DNA from: Chryseobacterium fluminis
GTDB taxonomy: Bacteria > Bacteroidota > Bacteroidia > Flavobacteriales > Weeksellaceae
DNA length: 64,000 nucleotides
Direction of reading: 5' to 3'
Assembly: GCF_026314945.1 (NCBI RefSeq)
Contig: NZ_CP111121.1
Coordinates: 930,001-994,000 of the forward strand
Shown here: one piece after another, positions 1 to 9,115 of the stretch
Position numbering within the stretch: the stretch's first letter is position 1
Layout of the letters: every line of letters begins with the position of its first letter
Notes under the pieces: model-generated
Seen by the model: only the letters and a program-made list of their open reading frames with translations
Database searches by the model: none
What the model was told of the DNA's origin: nothing
Position numbers and translations under genes: made by a program

Positions 1-2851
1 AGCCTACATAATTCCTAGCCATCAGGACCAGAGCCTTAGCACCCCAGTACTCTTCCGATGCATAATTGTTGGCCAGCTTAAAGATCGTTTCATTGGAGGA
101 TTTGAAAGCTTTTCCTTTGTTCTGATAGAATGCTTTTGCATACAGTGCTTCTGCCGCCACTTCGGTATTGGAAGATTTTTCCAGAGAAGTATACGCGTTT
201 TGGGCGTCTTTATCTTTACCGGAATTCATCAGGCTTCTGGCTTTGATCACTTTTGCCGTTTCAATGACTGCAGTAGAATTTTTGTTATTGGCAATAACAG
301 CATCCGCCAGTTTCTCAGCCTGGGCGAAATTCTTTTCATCCGCATACAGCTTCATCAGCTCTACATTTGCATAATTTTTAACATTAACGTCTGAAGAATT
401 TTTAATATTTTCCAGGTACTTTCTGGCTTCAGCCTGATTACCCTGTGCCATATAGATTTGAGCCAAACGGGTCTGTGCATCATCCTGATAATCGTTCTGG
501 ACATTAGCAACTTCCTGTAAAACCAATAATGCCTTTGTCGCATTCTTCGTCTGATAATAGCTCTCTCCCAGCTCATATTTGGCCTGGTAAAGTCCTTCTC
601 CTGTAGGATTCTGGGTTAAATATTTCTCGTAATAGGAGATGGCATTTTTATAATCCTTTTTTGTAAAGTACTGCTTCGCTGTGGAAAGATTGATTTCATC
701 AATTTCAGATGCATCTACATTCACCCCTATATTTTTTGCAAAACTTTCATATCCTGCAACATCTCCGTTTTTAGTGAATACAGGTTTCGCAGCCTGAACA
801 ATCTTTTCTGCATACGCTGTGTTTCTGTATTGTTCACCCAGCGATTTCAATTCAGATAAGGCCTTTTCGTTCTGGTTCTGATCGATATAATTCTGCGCTC
901 TGTAAATCGAAGCATTGGCAATAAGATCTTTATCCGAAGAAGTTTTAATCACTTTCCCAAAGAAATCATTGGCATTGGCAAAATCGTCCTGCGCTGCATA
1001 AGCAGTTCCGATTTCGTACTGGGCATCGTCATAATACTCGGATCCCGGATATTTTGACAACAGATTTTTTAAATTGGTAATTTTCGCCTGTGTATCTCCT
1101 TTAAACCCTAACGCCATTGCTTTCTGGTATAAAGTATAATCTGTAGCATCCTCGTTTTTGTCATAAATGGCGATGGCTTCATTCAGATTATTATTAGCAT
1201 AATTAATATCTGCCAGACGAAGTTCTGCATCATTTTTAAACTCAGGTTTCGGATTGTTCAGGTATTGCTTAAAATAAGTTTCCGCCTGGTCAAATTTTTT
1301 AGATTTAAAATAAGCATATCCAAGATCATAGGGTAACTGCTGCTTTTCAGGAAAAGTTTCGTTCAGTAATTTTTCATAACGCACGATTGCAGACGGATAA
1401 TTTGCTTTTTGATAATAGACCTGACCTAACCAATACAAAGCCCTGTTGTTAAATTCCTTATTGATGTTAAAACCTAAACTTCGCAGGAAGTACTGCTCTG
1501 CCCCATCATAATTTCCTTTGTTGAATTCTTCCGTTCCCAGAAGGTAGGAAACCTCCTGATCTACTTTATCGATATCGGGAGAAGAACTCTGGAGTTTATC
1601 AATAGCATTCAGGGTTTCTTTGAAGTTTCCGGAATACAGATAGGATTTCACAAGAATCGATCTCATTTCAGAAGCGTTTGCCGCATTCTGATTTTCGTTA
1701 ATATAGCTTTGAATGACCGCTGAAGGACTTTCAAAAGGGTTACCGATATCATAGCTTAACTTTGCATATTGCTCGTGTGCCAGTTTTTTGACCTTCGGAT
1801 CATAATTCATCTGGTAAGAAGAACGGAAAGCAGAAAGGGCTTCCTGCTTTTTATCAACTGCCAGATAAGCATTACCGAGCTGATAGTAAGCATTCTGAGC
1901 CAATGCAGAGTTGCTGTTCAGCAATTGGTTATAATAGGAAACCGCCTCGTCATATTTTTTCAGTTTAGCGGCAACAAATCCCATTTCATACAGATCGTTT
2001 TCAGACGGATTCTGCTGAACACTCAGGTAATCTTTAAGATGCGGATAGGCGGAAGTATAATCATTTTTCATGAAATAGCTCTCCCCTATGATCTTATGAA
2101 CCTCAGCTTTATAGAAATCTGAAATATCTTCATTCAGCAGAAGAGTACCCTCTGAAACAGCTTTATCATAATCTTTATCGTTATAATACATCTGAACGTA
2201 ATACGGACGTACCAGTTTCGAATATTTCGGCTGGTCTTTTACCGAGTCAAAATACTGGAAAGCTTTATCGTTCTGTCGGTTTGAATAATACAGGTGACCC
2301 AACATGTACGCAATATCTCCTTTCTGAGAATCATCTGCCGTCTTATAAGCCTCTTCCAGTGCATCGGTTGCACCTTTGGAATCGCCCATCATAAATTTAG
2401 CGTATCCCAGCTTCAGAATATACTGTGTATTTTCTTCTTTTGACAGTTGGTACTGATTCACATTTTTCAGAGTTTCCAGTGCTTTTTCAAAATCTTTTTT
2501 AGCAAGATAATAGTCCGCCAGCGGTAAATTAGCCTGGGCAAAATAAGCAGAGTTCGGATATTCTTTTATGAAGGCAGTCAGTCCTTCTTCAGCATGATTT
2601 TTCTGAAGAATAACACCTATTACATTATCAAAAAACTGGGCCGCTTCTCTTTTTGATCTCGATAAATTCTGGTTATAAAAATATTGTCGTGCATATTCAT
2701 ACTGGGAAGCGTTGTATATTTTGGTCTGGTAAAGATTCTCTGCCAGATTGAACCTGTAGTCCTCTCTTTGGGTAAAGTATTGAGACTGTTGCGCTTCGGA
2801 AATCCCGAAATAAAACACAGCAGCCGCTAAAAGTATTTTTTTTGATTTCAT
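1..2851 (-). CDS. Large exported tetratricopeptide-repeat protein, 3' end outside window
   Basis: The frame is open from the ATG at 2851 to the window edge, so about 950 residues are present and the C-terminus is missing. It starts with a signal peptide (MKSKKILLAAAVFYFGISEAQ), so the protein should enter the periplasm. The rest is a chain of TPR-type helix pairs with recurring patterns such as YYNQLLNSN, AYYQLGNAYL and YDDAQYEIGTAY; no enzymatic domain is visible. Long exported TPR proteins in Flavobacteriia are usually read as scaffolds in cell-envelope assembly; that role is inferred only from the family. The gene is divergent from the permease at 3100, with a 248-bp shared upstream region. 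Confidence 0.9.
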   Translation of the reverse strand, partial: MKSKKILLAAAVFYFGISEAQQSQYFTQREDYRFNLAENLYQTKIYNASQYEYARQYFYNQNLSRSKREAAQFFDNVIGVILQKNHAEEGLTAFIKEYPNSAYFAQANLPLADYYLAKKDFEKALETLKNVNQYQLSKEENTQYILKLGYAKFMMGDSKGATDALEEAYKTADDSQKGDIAYMLGHLYYSNRQNDKAFQYFDSVKDQPKYSKLVRPYYVQMYYNDKDYDKAVSEGTLLLNEDISDFYKAEVHKIIGESYFMKNDYTSAYPHLKDYLSVQQNPSENDLYEMGFVAAKLKKYDEAVSYYNQLLNSNSALAQNAYYQLGNAYLAVDKKQEALSAFRSSYQMNYDPKVKKLAHEQYAKLSYDIGNPFESPSAVIQSYINENQNAANASEMRSILVKSYLYSGNFKETLNAIDKLQSSSPDIDKVDQEVSYLLGTEEFNKGNYDGAEQYFLRSLGFNINKEFNNRALYWLGQVYYQKANYPSAIVRYEKLLNETFPEKQQLPYDLGYAYFKSKKFDQAETYFKQYLNNPKPEFKNDAELRLADINYANNNLNEAIAIYDKNEDATDYTLYQKAMALGFKGDTQAKITNLKNLLSKYPGSEYYDDAQYEIGTAYAAQDDFANANDFFGKVIKTSSDKDLIANASIYRAQNYIDQNQNEKALSELKSLGEQYRNTAYAEKIVQAAKPVFTKNGDVAGYESFAKNIGVNVDASEIDEINLSTAKQYFTKKDYKNAISYYEKYLTQNPTGEGLYQAKYELGESYYQTKNATKALLVLQEVANVQNDYQDDAQTRLAQIYMAQGNQAEARKYLENIKNSSDVNVKNYANVELMKLYADEKNFAQAEKLADAVIANNKNSTAVIETAKVIKARSLMNSGKDKDAQNAYTSLEKSSNTEVAAEALYAKAFYQNKGKAFKSSNETIFKLANNYASEEYWGAKALVLMARNYVG

Positions 2852-3063
2852 TAATTTTAAATTTTAAAATGGGTAAGCTGAAAATCAGTTAATTATTTAA
2901 AATTCCGTGTCATATTTATCCACAATTTCCGAACGAAAATATACAAAAGATATTGTATAAACAAGCCTTTTAACACATTGTTGATAAGTCTGATACTTTT
3001 TAAGACTTCTTAACTTTTCCATAAGAAACCTTAAGAAAAACCGGAATATAACGGAGAAATAAT

Positions 3064-3071
3064 TACATTTG
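3064..3071 (+). promoter_or_regulatory. Bacteroidota -7 element (TACATTTG)
   Basis: TACATTTG fits the TAnnTTTG -7 consensus of Bacteroidota and lies 28 nt before the ATG of the permease at 3100. I did not find a TTG at the expected -33 distance, so this is a partial match. Confidence 0.4.
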
Positions 3072-3099
3072 TTTTTTTCAAATTAAACCTACTCATTTA

Positions 3100-4770
3100 A
3101 TGAATCATCTATTCAGAAGGAAAAACTATTCAGAAACAGATACATCGACGGATCTTTTACGGGTTTTAGGGGTCTGGGATATTGTATTTTTCGGTATTGC
3201 GGCCATCATTGGAGCCGGAAGTTTCAGCAGTTTGGGAGAAGCCGTTTTCAGAGGAGGCCCGGGTGTTATCCTACTATATCTAATCTGTGGATTTGCGTGC
3301 GGATTTACCGCACTTTGCTATGCTGAGTTTGCCAGCAGAATTCCCACTGCCGGCTCTGCCTACACGTATGCCTATGCCAGCTTCGGGGAATTAATCGCCT
3401 GGATCATCGGATGGGCACTGATCATGGAATATTCCTTTGGAAATATCTATGTTGCTTTTTCCTGGTCCGATTATTTCACAAGCTTCCTTGAGCGCATGGG
3501 AATGCATATTCCCGATTATTTAACGTGCAGCTATACCGAAGCACAGAAGGCTTTTAAAAACGGCTCTGAAAACAAAGAACTGCTAAATGCCTGGAAAACG
3601 GCCCCATTATTAGGAAGTTTAAAATTCATTGTCGATGTTCCGGCTCTTGTGATCAACGGATTAATCACATGGCTATGTTATGTCGGAGTGAAAGAAAGTA
3701 AAAATTTCAACAATTCCTTGGTAATCTTAAAGTTAGCAGTGATTATTCTGGTCGTTCTGGTTGGTTTTTCTTACATCAATACGGAAAACTGGACGCCCGT
3801 AAGCCCTGAGACAGGGATCCCTTCTTTTATGCCGAACGGATTCGTAGGCGTCATGAGCGCTGTATCGGGAGTTTTCTTTGCCTATATCGGGTTTGATGCT
3901 CTAAGTGTGCTTTCAGAAGAAACAAAAGATCCACAAAAGACACTGCCGAAAGGAATGATCATTTCCCTGGTCCTGTGTACTTTTATTTATATTGCCTTAA
4001 CCCTGGTATTAACCGGAATGGTAGATTACAAAAAATTTGACGGTGTAGGAGATCCTCTTTCATTTATTTTTGAAAAAACCAATGCCAATGTGGCGTGGAT
4101 GGAACTCACCGTTTCGTTTATAGCGATTGTGGCTATCACCACCGTGTTGCTGGTTTTCCAGATGGGACAGCCCAGAATCTGGTATGCCATGAGCCGTGAC
4201 GGACTTATGCCTCAAAAGTTTCAGAAGGTACACCCTAAATACAAAACACCTTCTTTTGCTACCATTATTACGGGTATTGTGGTGGGAGTTCCCATTCTGT
4301 TCACCGATAAAACATTTATTCTGGATTTTACGAGTATAGGAACCATTTTCGCCTTTGTACTGGTTTGCGCAGGGGTTCTGATGCTTCCCGCAAAGGAAAA
4401 AATAAAAGGAAGGTTCCACTTGCCTTATATTAACGGCAAACTGATCTTCCCGGCTGTTTTTATCGGAGGGCTCATTGGCTTCTACATCTGGCAGCCACAG
4501 TTTTTTGATAGTCTGATGAACTGGAGCGATCCCCGAGAAGGAGAGTTCAGGGCTTCCATTTTCTTTTTTATTTTAATTAATCTGGCCATCTGTGTCTGGA
4601 CATTCATGAAGAATCTTTCATTAATTCCGTTAATAGGTTTGAGCTCATGTTTATATCTTCTTACGGGAATGAGTCATGAAAACTGGTTCTGGTTCGGGAT
4701 ATGGTTTGCCATAGGGCTGGTGATCTATTTCTGTTACGGTTATAAAAACAGCAAACTGGGAAAATCTTAA
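3100..4770 (+). CDS. APC-family amino acid permease (cationic amino acid transporter type)
   Basis: A 556-residue integral membrane protein with about 12-14 hydrophobic segments. The first segment carries the APC glycine signature (GIAAIIGAGSFSSLGE, about residues 32-47), followed by a charged loop and ALCYAEFASRIPTAGSAYTY, both typical of the CAT/LysP branch of the amino acid-polyamine-organocation superfamily. It should import amino acids by secondary transport; the substrate cannot be read from the sequence. The start is the only in-frame ATG before the first transmembrane segment. It is a single-gene unit, divergent from the TPR gene and closed by a strong terminator at 4796. Confidence 0.9.
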   Translation: MNHLFRRKNYSETDTSTDLLRVLGVWDIVFFGIAAIIGAGSFSSLGEAVFRGGPGVILLYLICGFACGFTALCYAEFASRIPTAGSAYTYAYASFGELIAWIIGWALIMEYSFGNIYVAFSWSDYFTSFLERMGMHIPDYLTCSYTEAQKAFKNGSENKELLNAWKTAPLLGSLKFIVDVPALVINGLITWLCYVGVKESKNFNNSLVILKLAVIILVVLVGFSYINTENWTPVSPETGIPSFMPNGFVGVMSAVSGVFFAYIGFDALSVLSEETKDPQKTLPKGMIISLVLCTFIYIALTLVLTGMVDYKKFDGVGDPLSFIFEKTNANVAWMELTVSFIAIVAITTVLLVFQMGQPRIWYAMSRDGLMPQKFQKVHPKYKTPSFATIITGIVVGVPILFTDKTFILDFTSIGTIFAFVLVCAGVLMLPAKEKIKGRFHLPYINGKLIFPAVFIGGLIGFYIWQPQFFDSLMNWSDPREGEFRASIFFFILINLAICVWTFMKNLSLIPLIGLSSCLYLLTGMSHENWFWFGIWFAIGLVIYFCYGYKNSKLGKS

Positions 4771-4795
4771 ATATTCAACTTAAATATACCTGCTA

Positions 4796-4836
4796 AAATC
4801 GCGAAGGACAATCCGTCTTTCGCGATTTCTTTTTTA
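4796..4836 (+). terminator. Rho-independent terminator after the permease
   Basis: Ten-base arms AAATCGCGAA (4796-4805) and TTCGCGATTT (4819-4828) form a hairpin followed by a T-rich run. It lies 26 nt after the permease stop codon. Confidence 0.85.
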
Positions 4837-4890
4837 AAAAAAAATGGCTGAATTATTGCTATTGCTTTTTTATATCTAAACCAAAACACT

Positions 4891-5232
4891 ATGTCTGAAA
4901 GAATAAAAACGTTCAGAGAATTCTATCAATTCTACTTAACAGAACACAGCAGAATGGGCACCCGCATTTTTCATTTTCTGGGTACTCTTTTAGTCTTTAT
5001 CGTTATCGCCTATGTCATCAGTTCCGGGAAAGAAAGATTTTTATGGTATGTGCCGATTTTTGGATATGGCTTTGCCTGGTTCAGCCATGCCGTAATAGAG
5101 AAAAATCAGCCCGCGACATTCAGGTATCCTATCTGGTCACTGATTTCAGATTTCAGATTATTTTTTGAGCTGTTGATCGGCAAACAGAAGTTTACAGGAA
5201 TACCGGCAGCTAAGAAGCCTTGGGAGCAATAG
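4891..5232 (+). CDS. Mpo1-like (DUF962) small membrane protein
   Basis: A 113-residue protein with the DUF962/Mpo1 layout: an N-terminal FYQFYLTEHSRMGTRIFHFLG segment with conserved histidines, two hydrophobic stretches, and the second conserved block YGFAWFSHAVIEKNQPATF. In yeast, Mpo1 is an iron-dependent dioxygenase acting on 2-hydroxy fatty acids in alpha-oxidation; the bacterial members are membrane proteins of unproven function. The key His residues of both blocks are present. It is a single gene between the permease terminator and the IS982 element, which sits only 13 bp after its stop codon, so any native terminator was displaced. Confidence 0.8.
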   Translation: MSERIKTFREFYQFYLTEHSRMGTRIFHFLGTLLVFIVIAYVISSGKERFLWYVPIFGYGFAWFSHAVIEKNQPATFRYPIWSLISDFRLFFELLIGKQKFTGIPAAKKPWEQ

Positions 5233-5239
5233 TATTACT

Positions 5240-5245
5240 TAATTA
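5240..5245. repeat. Target site duplication of IS982 element, left copy
   Basis: TAATTA directly abuts the left inverted repeat; the same six bases follow the right inverted repeat at 6279-6284. The sequence is itself palindromic. Confidence 0.8.
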
Positions 5246-6278
5246 ACCTGAGTTCGGTTTAAGCGAATTGTAAAAACAATTGGCCGTCATTTCCTTTATT
5301 GAGGTTTAGTGAGGGTTTTTTAGGGAAGAAGCAATATGCGGTTAATCCTCCCAAAATATTGATTATAAAATTGTTCACACTTCTATGTCTGGTATGTTCT
5401 ATCTGGCAATGATTTTTAAGTTCATCATTTATAGTCTCAATTATTGCTCTTTTTCTTAATAAAATTTTGTCTTCCATCTTCATAATATGATTTTTCATAT
5501 TTTTTCGGAGTTTGGTAAAAAGCTGAATGCCTTCAGCGAAAAGCATTTCCCATAGAGCTTTTGAAAGATATCCTTTATCTGCAAATAATTTTCCAAACAG
5601 CTGCTGAGTCATTTTTTTTATATGTTTTGGATTTCGGTCATCTACATTTCCTTTTGTTAAATAAAAGGATAAGAGTTCTCCTTTTTCATTACAAACCAAA
5701 TGAAGCTTAAAGCCATAAAACCAACCCATTGAAGATTTTCCACGTTCTGCCAAACCTTTGAAAACTTTATGATTGTGTATTCTTTGATTTCTGCAAACTC
5801 TCAGAGCTGTACTATCCATAAAACTTATTCCGGTGCATTTTCCCAAACATTTTTCTTTCAGAAACAAGGCCAAAACCACAAAGTTTCTTTGCTGAAGTTC
5901 AATAAACCGATTGTATGAAAGACTGGTGGGAAATAAATCTTTCCAATACCCACAAACTATTTCTTTGTAATAATGCTTAAATGTTTTGTGGGCACCTAAG
6001 TGAAATCCTATCATGATGGTGATAATTTCAGAATCAGACATTCTGGATGTTCTGTTTCTTCTTTTCTTGCTATCCCCAAGGGCCTGTTTTTTCATTTTTT
6101 TAATTTGAGCAGCAAACTCTTTACAAAAATCATCAATTTGTACAAAAATATTTGTAATTTGGTCTTTCAAAATCATAAGTAATAATTCGTTTAAATATTT
6201 GAACATCAATAACTTAAATATACGAATTATTACTTTTTCATACAAATTTTATTTCATTTCCTTATCCCGAACTCAGGT
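5246..6278 (-). mobile_element. Complete IS982-family insertion sequence
   Basis: The element is 1033 bp. Its ends are inverted repeats: ACCTGAGTTCGG at 5246-5257 and its exact complement at 6267-6278, extending imperfectly to about 18 bp. Both sides are flanked by TAATTA (5240-5245 and 6279-6284), a 6-bp target duplication, which fits the family. The single ORF encodes a DDE transposase. Intact ends, duplication and ORF argue for a recent, possibly still active insertion. The target is intergenic and AT-rich. Confidence 0.92.
5259..6245 (-). CDS. IS982-family DDE transposase
   Basis: The protein catalyses cut-and-paste or copy transposition of the surrounding element. The catalytic DDE residues are visible in SFMDSTALRVCR (first Asp), LFADKGYLSKAL (second Asp) and RKRAIIETINDELK (Glu), as in IS982 transposases. 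The frame is 328 codons from the first ATG; family members are usually nearer 290-300 residues, so the ATG at about 6176 (MILKDQITNIF) is an equally likely start. The ORF is uninterrupted and fills almost the whole element, ending 13 bp inside the left end. Confidence 0.9.
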   Translation of the reverse strand: MYEKVIIRIFKLLMFKYLNELLLMILKDQITNIFVQIDDFCKEFAAQIKKMKKQALGDSKKRRNRTSRMSDSEIITIMIGFHLGAHKTFKHYYKEIVCGYWKDLFPTSLSYNRFIELQQRNFVVLALFLKEKCLGKCTGISFMDSTALRVCRNQRIHNHKVFKGLAERGKSSMGWFYGFKLHLVCNEKGELLSFYLTKGNVDDRNPKHIKKMTQQLFGKLFADKGYLSKALWEMLFAEGIQLFTKLRKNMKNHIMKMEDKILLRKRAIIETINDELKNHCQIEHTRHRSVNNFIINILGGLTAYCFFPKKPSLNLNKGNDGQLFLQFA

Positions 6279-6318
6279 TAATTAAACAAACATAAACTTA
6301 CAAACAGTTTCAATTGGT

Positions 6319-6363
6319 AAATTTTTCCGGCGGGTTTGCTTTGCAAACCCGCCGGAAAAATTT
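6319..6363 (-). terminator. Perfect 21-bp hairpin, likely bidirectional terminator
   Basis: Arms 6319-6339 and 6343-6363 are exactly complementary, with loop TTT. The core is GC-rich (CCGGCGGGTTTGC) and the base is A/T, so a U-run exists on either strand. It lies 26 bp beyond the stop of the minus-strand lipoprotein gene at 6390. Confidence 0.75.
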
Positions 6364-6389
6364 AAACCGGAATCAATTAACAACAACCT

Positions 6390-6875
6390 TTAACTTTTAA
6401 AATTGCTTTTTTTTATCTTTACTGAATTACCTTTGATTGCCTCATATAATCTTTTCAACTCTTTCGGAGGCTGTCCGATGTCGAAACTTGCCGAGGTGAA
6501 GGCAGATCCGTCACAGATAATCGTAATCGTCACAGATATGGCCTGATCAGAGTATCTGTCTGTGGTTGGAGACTGCAGATTTTTAATCTGAGACAGATCA
6601 ATAGCTTCCGCTTCCCGGGAAACATTTCCCCAATAAGTGGAAGAGATTGGCCATTCTGATACATCTCCGTTTGAAATGGCCGTAATAGAAGTTGATGTCA
6701 GAATAACCTCCTCATTAATTCCTCTTGTCTGCTCTGATAACTGAACTTTCTCAATTTTCTCTTTTTTTAAAATTGAAGTTGATAAAATTTTGTCATTATC
6801 CAAGTTACTTTGATTAAAACAACTCAAACTTAAAAATATCGAAATAATATTAAGCAATAAAAGTCTATTTTTCAT
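6390..6875 (-). CDS. Putative lipoprotein of unknown function
   Basis: A 161-residue protein I do not recognise. The N-terminus (MKNRLLLLNIISIFLSLSC) is a lipoprotein signal with the acylated Cys at residue 19, so the mature protein should be anchored in the outer or inner membrane. The mature part is polar with no visible domain; Ser and Thr are frequent around VILTSTSITAISNGDVSEWP. It is divergent from the M43 protease at 6973 with under 100 bp between them, and is followed by the perfect hairpin at 6319. The base composition is ordinary for the window. Confidence 0.65.
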   Translation of the reverse strand: MKNRLLLLNIISIFLSLSCFNQSNLDNDKILSTSILKKEKIEKVQLSEQTRGINEEVILTSTSITAISNGDVSEWPISSTYWGNVSREAEAIDLSQIKNLQSPTTDRYSDQAISVTITIICDGSAFTSASFDIGQPPKELKRLYEAIKGNSVKIKKSNFKS

Positions 6876-6939
6876 TATAAATATTTAATAAATTATCGTA
6901 TTTTAACATTTTTAATATATTATTTATTTGTAATTTTTA

Positions 6940-6947
6940 TACATTTG
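6940..6947 (+). promoter_or_regulatory. -7 element (TACATTTG) of the M43 protease gene
   Basis: TACATTTG matches TAnnTTTG and ends 25 nt before the ATG at 6973. A convincing -33 TTG at normal spacing is not visible. Confidence 0.45.
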
Positions 6948-6972
6948 CTAATATAATAAAATATTATGAGTG

Positions 6973-8976
6973 ATGACTAAATCTATTTTTTCTAAGATTT
7001 CCTTAATGCTAACTGTTTTTGCTGTTATCGGAACAGTAAATGCACAACATAAAGAATTAAGGATTAAAATGCAATCAACAGAAGCGAATGCATGCCCTCT
7101 GGGGGTCGAGCGATGTGCAACCAACGAGCATGAAGAAGCATTAAGGGCCAAGTTTCCTGGAAGACTTACCACGGAACAATTTGAATCCTGGCTGGCTCCT
7201 TTAATTGAAAAAAGCAAGCTGAATAAATCTCAGAACGGAAACATTATCACTATTCCTGTAGTTGTGCATGTTATCCATAGCGGACAGAATATTGGTGTAG
7301 CTCCAAATATTCCGGATGCCCAGGTAATCTCTCAAATCACGGTCATGAACAATGACTTCCGAAAATTAGCAAATACCCCTGGATTTAATTCTAATCTGGT
7401 AGGGGCCGATACAGAAATACAATTTGCCCTCGCTAAAGTAGATCCGGATGGAAACCCAACTAATGGCATCGATAGAAAAAATCTCTGTCAGGATTACTGG
7501 AGCTTAGAACATATCGACAGTATTGTAAAACCTCAGACCATCTGGGATCCCACAAGATATATGAATATGTGGAGTATTGATTTTGCAAGAAGCGGACTTT
7601 TGGGATATGCCCAGTTTCCCGACTCTGGACTCCCAGGATTAGCAGCAACCGGAGGGTTAGCTGATACAGATGGCGTAGTTGCAGTGTACAGTACTTTCGG
7701 AAGTATGGATTACAATGACGGAACATTTCTTATGCAGCCCGGTTACGACAGAGGGCGAACAATGACCCATGAAGTTGGGCATTTTATAGGATTGAAGCAC
7801 ATCTGGGGAGAGGACGCATGTGGAACAGATTATTGCGCAGATACCCCTACGGCACACAGTGCCAATTATATATGCAATACAGCCAAACCCAGCTGTGATG
7901 ATCCGGCAGTATATGAGATGGTTCAGAATTACATGGATTACACCCATGATACCTGTATGAACATTTACACCAATGATCAGAAAACAAGAATGAGAGCAGT
8001 CATGGATAATTCTCCAAGGAGAATGGAACTGAAAACCTCTCTGGCAGATCAGGCTATTCCGTTATTTCCCAATGATGCCGAAATAAGGTACGAAGGAGGC
8101 TGTGCTGCCGGTGTATCTAACTGCGGTTCCGGTGTACTGCGCATCGTTCTTTATAACCGAGGAAGCAGCAATCTCACATCATCGGTAATTTCTTACTCTT
8201 TTAACGGAGGCCCTGCCCAGACTTATAACTGGACCGGTAATTTAGCTCAGGATAAATCCGATGTGATTCTTATTCCTGTGGATCCTACGGCACCGTCTTC
8301 ACCGGTTTCTGCTTCTATCGTATCTGTAAATGGAAGCGCTGACCAAAGAGCTAGCAATAATGTTTCTTCTGGAAATTATATAAAACCCGCAACACCCGAG
8401 TATTTTGACACCACCGTTGTAACATTCAAATTACAGAGAGACCGGTATGGCAGTGAAACAAAATGGAATTTAAAAAACAGTGCAGGACAGGTCATCAAAT
8501 CAGGATCATATTCCAATACCCAGACTGGACAGCCCGATCCTTCGCTGATCACACAAACGTGGACCTTACCCCAGGACTGCTATGTATTTACCATTTCTGA
8601 TGATTACGGAGATGGCTTAAGTGATGGTGCCTACGTAGATTTATCAACAAGTTCAGGACAGGTTATTTTTCATGCTACTGATAATTTTACTTATTATACT
8701 ACAAAAGCATTTACAACTCAAAACAATTTAGGGGCAGGCGGCGATACAAGGGTCCAAAAAGTTGGTATATATCCTAATCCGACCGGTGATATCATCAATA
8801 TTACGAACATTTCAGGAAAAACAAACTTTGAAATCCATAATATGGTAGGTCAAATCATTAAAAAAGGAGAAATCATCAATAAACAGGTGCCTGTTTCTGA
8901 ACTTAGTACCGGCGCATATATTATAACAATTAATAACGATACCATATCTGAAGATATTAAATTCATTAAGAAATAA
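6973..8976 (+). CDS. Secreted M43 (cytophagalysin-type) zinc metalloprotease with T9SS sorting domain
   Basis: An extracellular protease of about 667 residues. I start it at the ATG at 6973 rather than the GTG three bases earlier; this gives a clean signal peptide (MTKSIFSKISLMLTVFAVIGTVNAQ). The catalytic block HEVGHFIGLKH (about residues 266-276) is the HExxHxxGxxH zinc site of M43 pappalysin/cytophagalysin peptidases, followed by several paired cysteines (ACGTDYCADTP, YICNTAKPSC) and a Met-turn-like NYMDY. A beta-rich region follows, then a C-terminal Por-type sorting domain starting near VGIYPNPTGDIINI, which directs export through the type IX system. It is monocistronic: promoter at 6940, terminator at 8994. 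Confidence 0.92.
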   Translation: MTKSIFSKISLMLTVFAVIGTVNAQHKELRIKMQSTEANACPLGVERCATNEHEEALRAKFPGRLTTEQFESWLAPLIEKSKLNKSQNGNIITIPVVVHVIHSGQNIGVAPNIPDAQVISQITVMNNDFRKLANTPGFNSNLVGADTEIQFALAKVDPDGNPTNGIDRKNLCQDYWSLEHIDSIVKPQTIWDPTRYMNMWSIDFARSGLLGYAQFPDSGLPGLAATGGLADTDGVVAVYSTFGSMDYNDGTFLMQPGYDRGRTMTHEVGHFIGLKHIWGEDACGTDYCADTPTAHSANYICNTAKPSCDDPAVYEMVQNYMDYTHDTCMNIYTNDQKTRMRAVMDNSPRRMELKTSLADQAIPLFPNDAEIRYEGGCAAGVSNCGSGVLRIVLYNRGSSNLTSSVISYSFNGGPAQTYNWTGNLAQDKSDVILIPVDPTAPSSPVSASIVSVNGSADQRASNNVSSGNYIKPATPEYFDTTVVTFKLQRDRYGSETKWNLKNSAGQVIKSGSYSNTQTGQPDPSLITQTWTLPQDCYVFTISDDYGDGLSDGAYVDLSTSSGQVIFHATDNFTYYTTKAFTTQNNLGAGGDTRVQKVGIYPNPTGDIINITNISGKTNFEIHNMVGQIIKKGEIINKQVPVSELSTGAYIITINNDTISEDIKFIKK

Positions 8977-8993
8977 ATAAAAAAAACTCAATG

Positions 8994-9032
8994 AAAAGAG
9001 GCCTTCTCACATCTGTGAAGAAGGCCTCTTTT
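8994..9032 (+). terminator. Bidirectional terminator between M43 protease and DUF3857 gene
   Basis: Arms AAAAGAGGCCTTCT (8994-9007) and AGAAGGCCTCTTTT (9019-9032) are perfectly complementary, extended by CAC/GTG with one bulge. A- and T-runs on both sides suit both convergent genes. Confidence 0.88.
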
Positions 9033-9115
9033 GCAATTTTCTCAATTTATAAAACAAAGTTATTTCTGTATAATCCACTTAAAAAAAACTTAATCATATT
9101 GATTCCGCTTCAACT

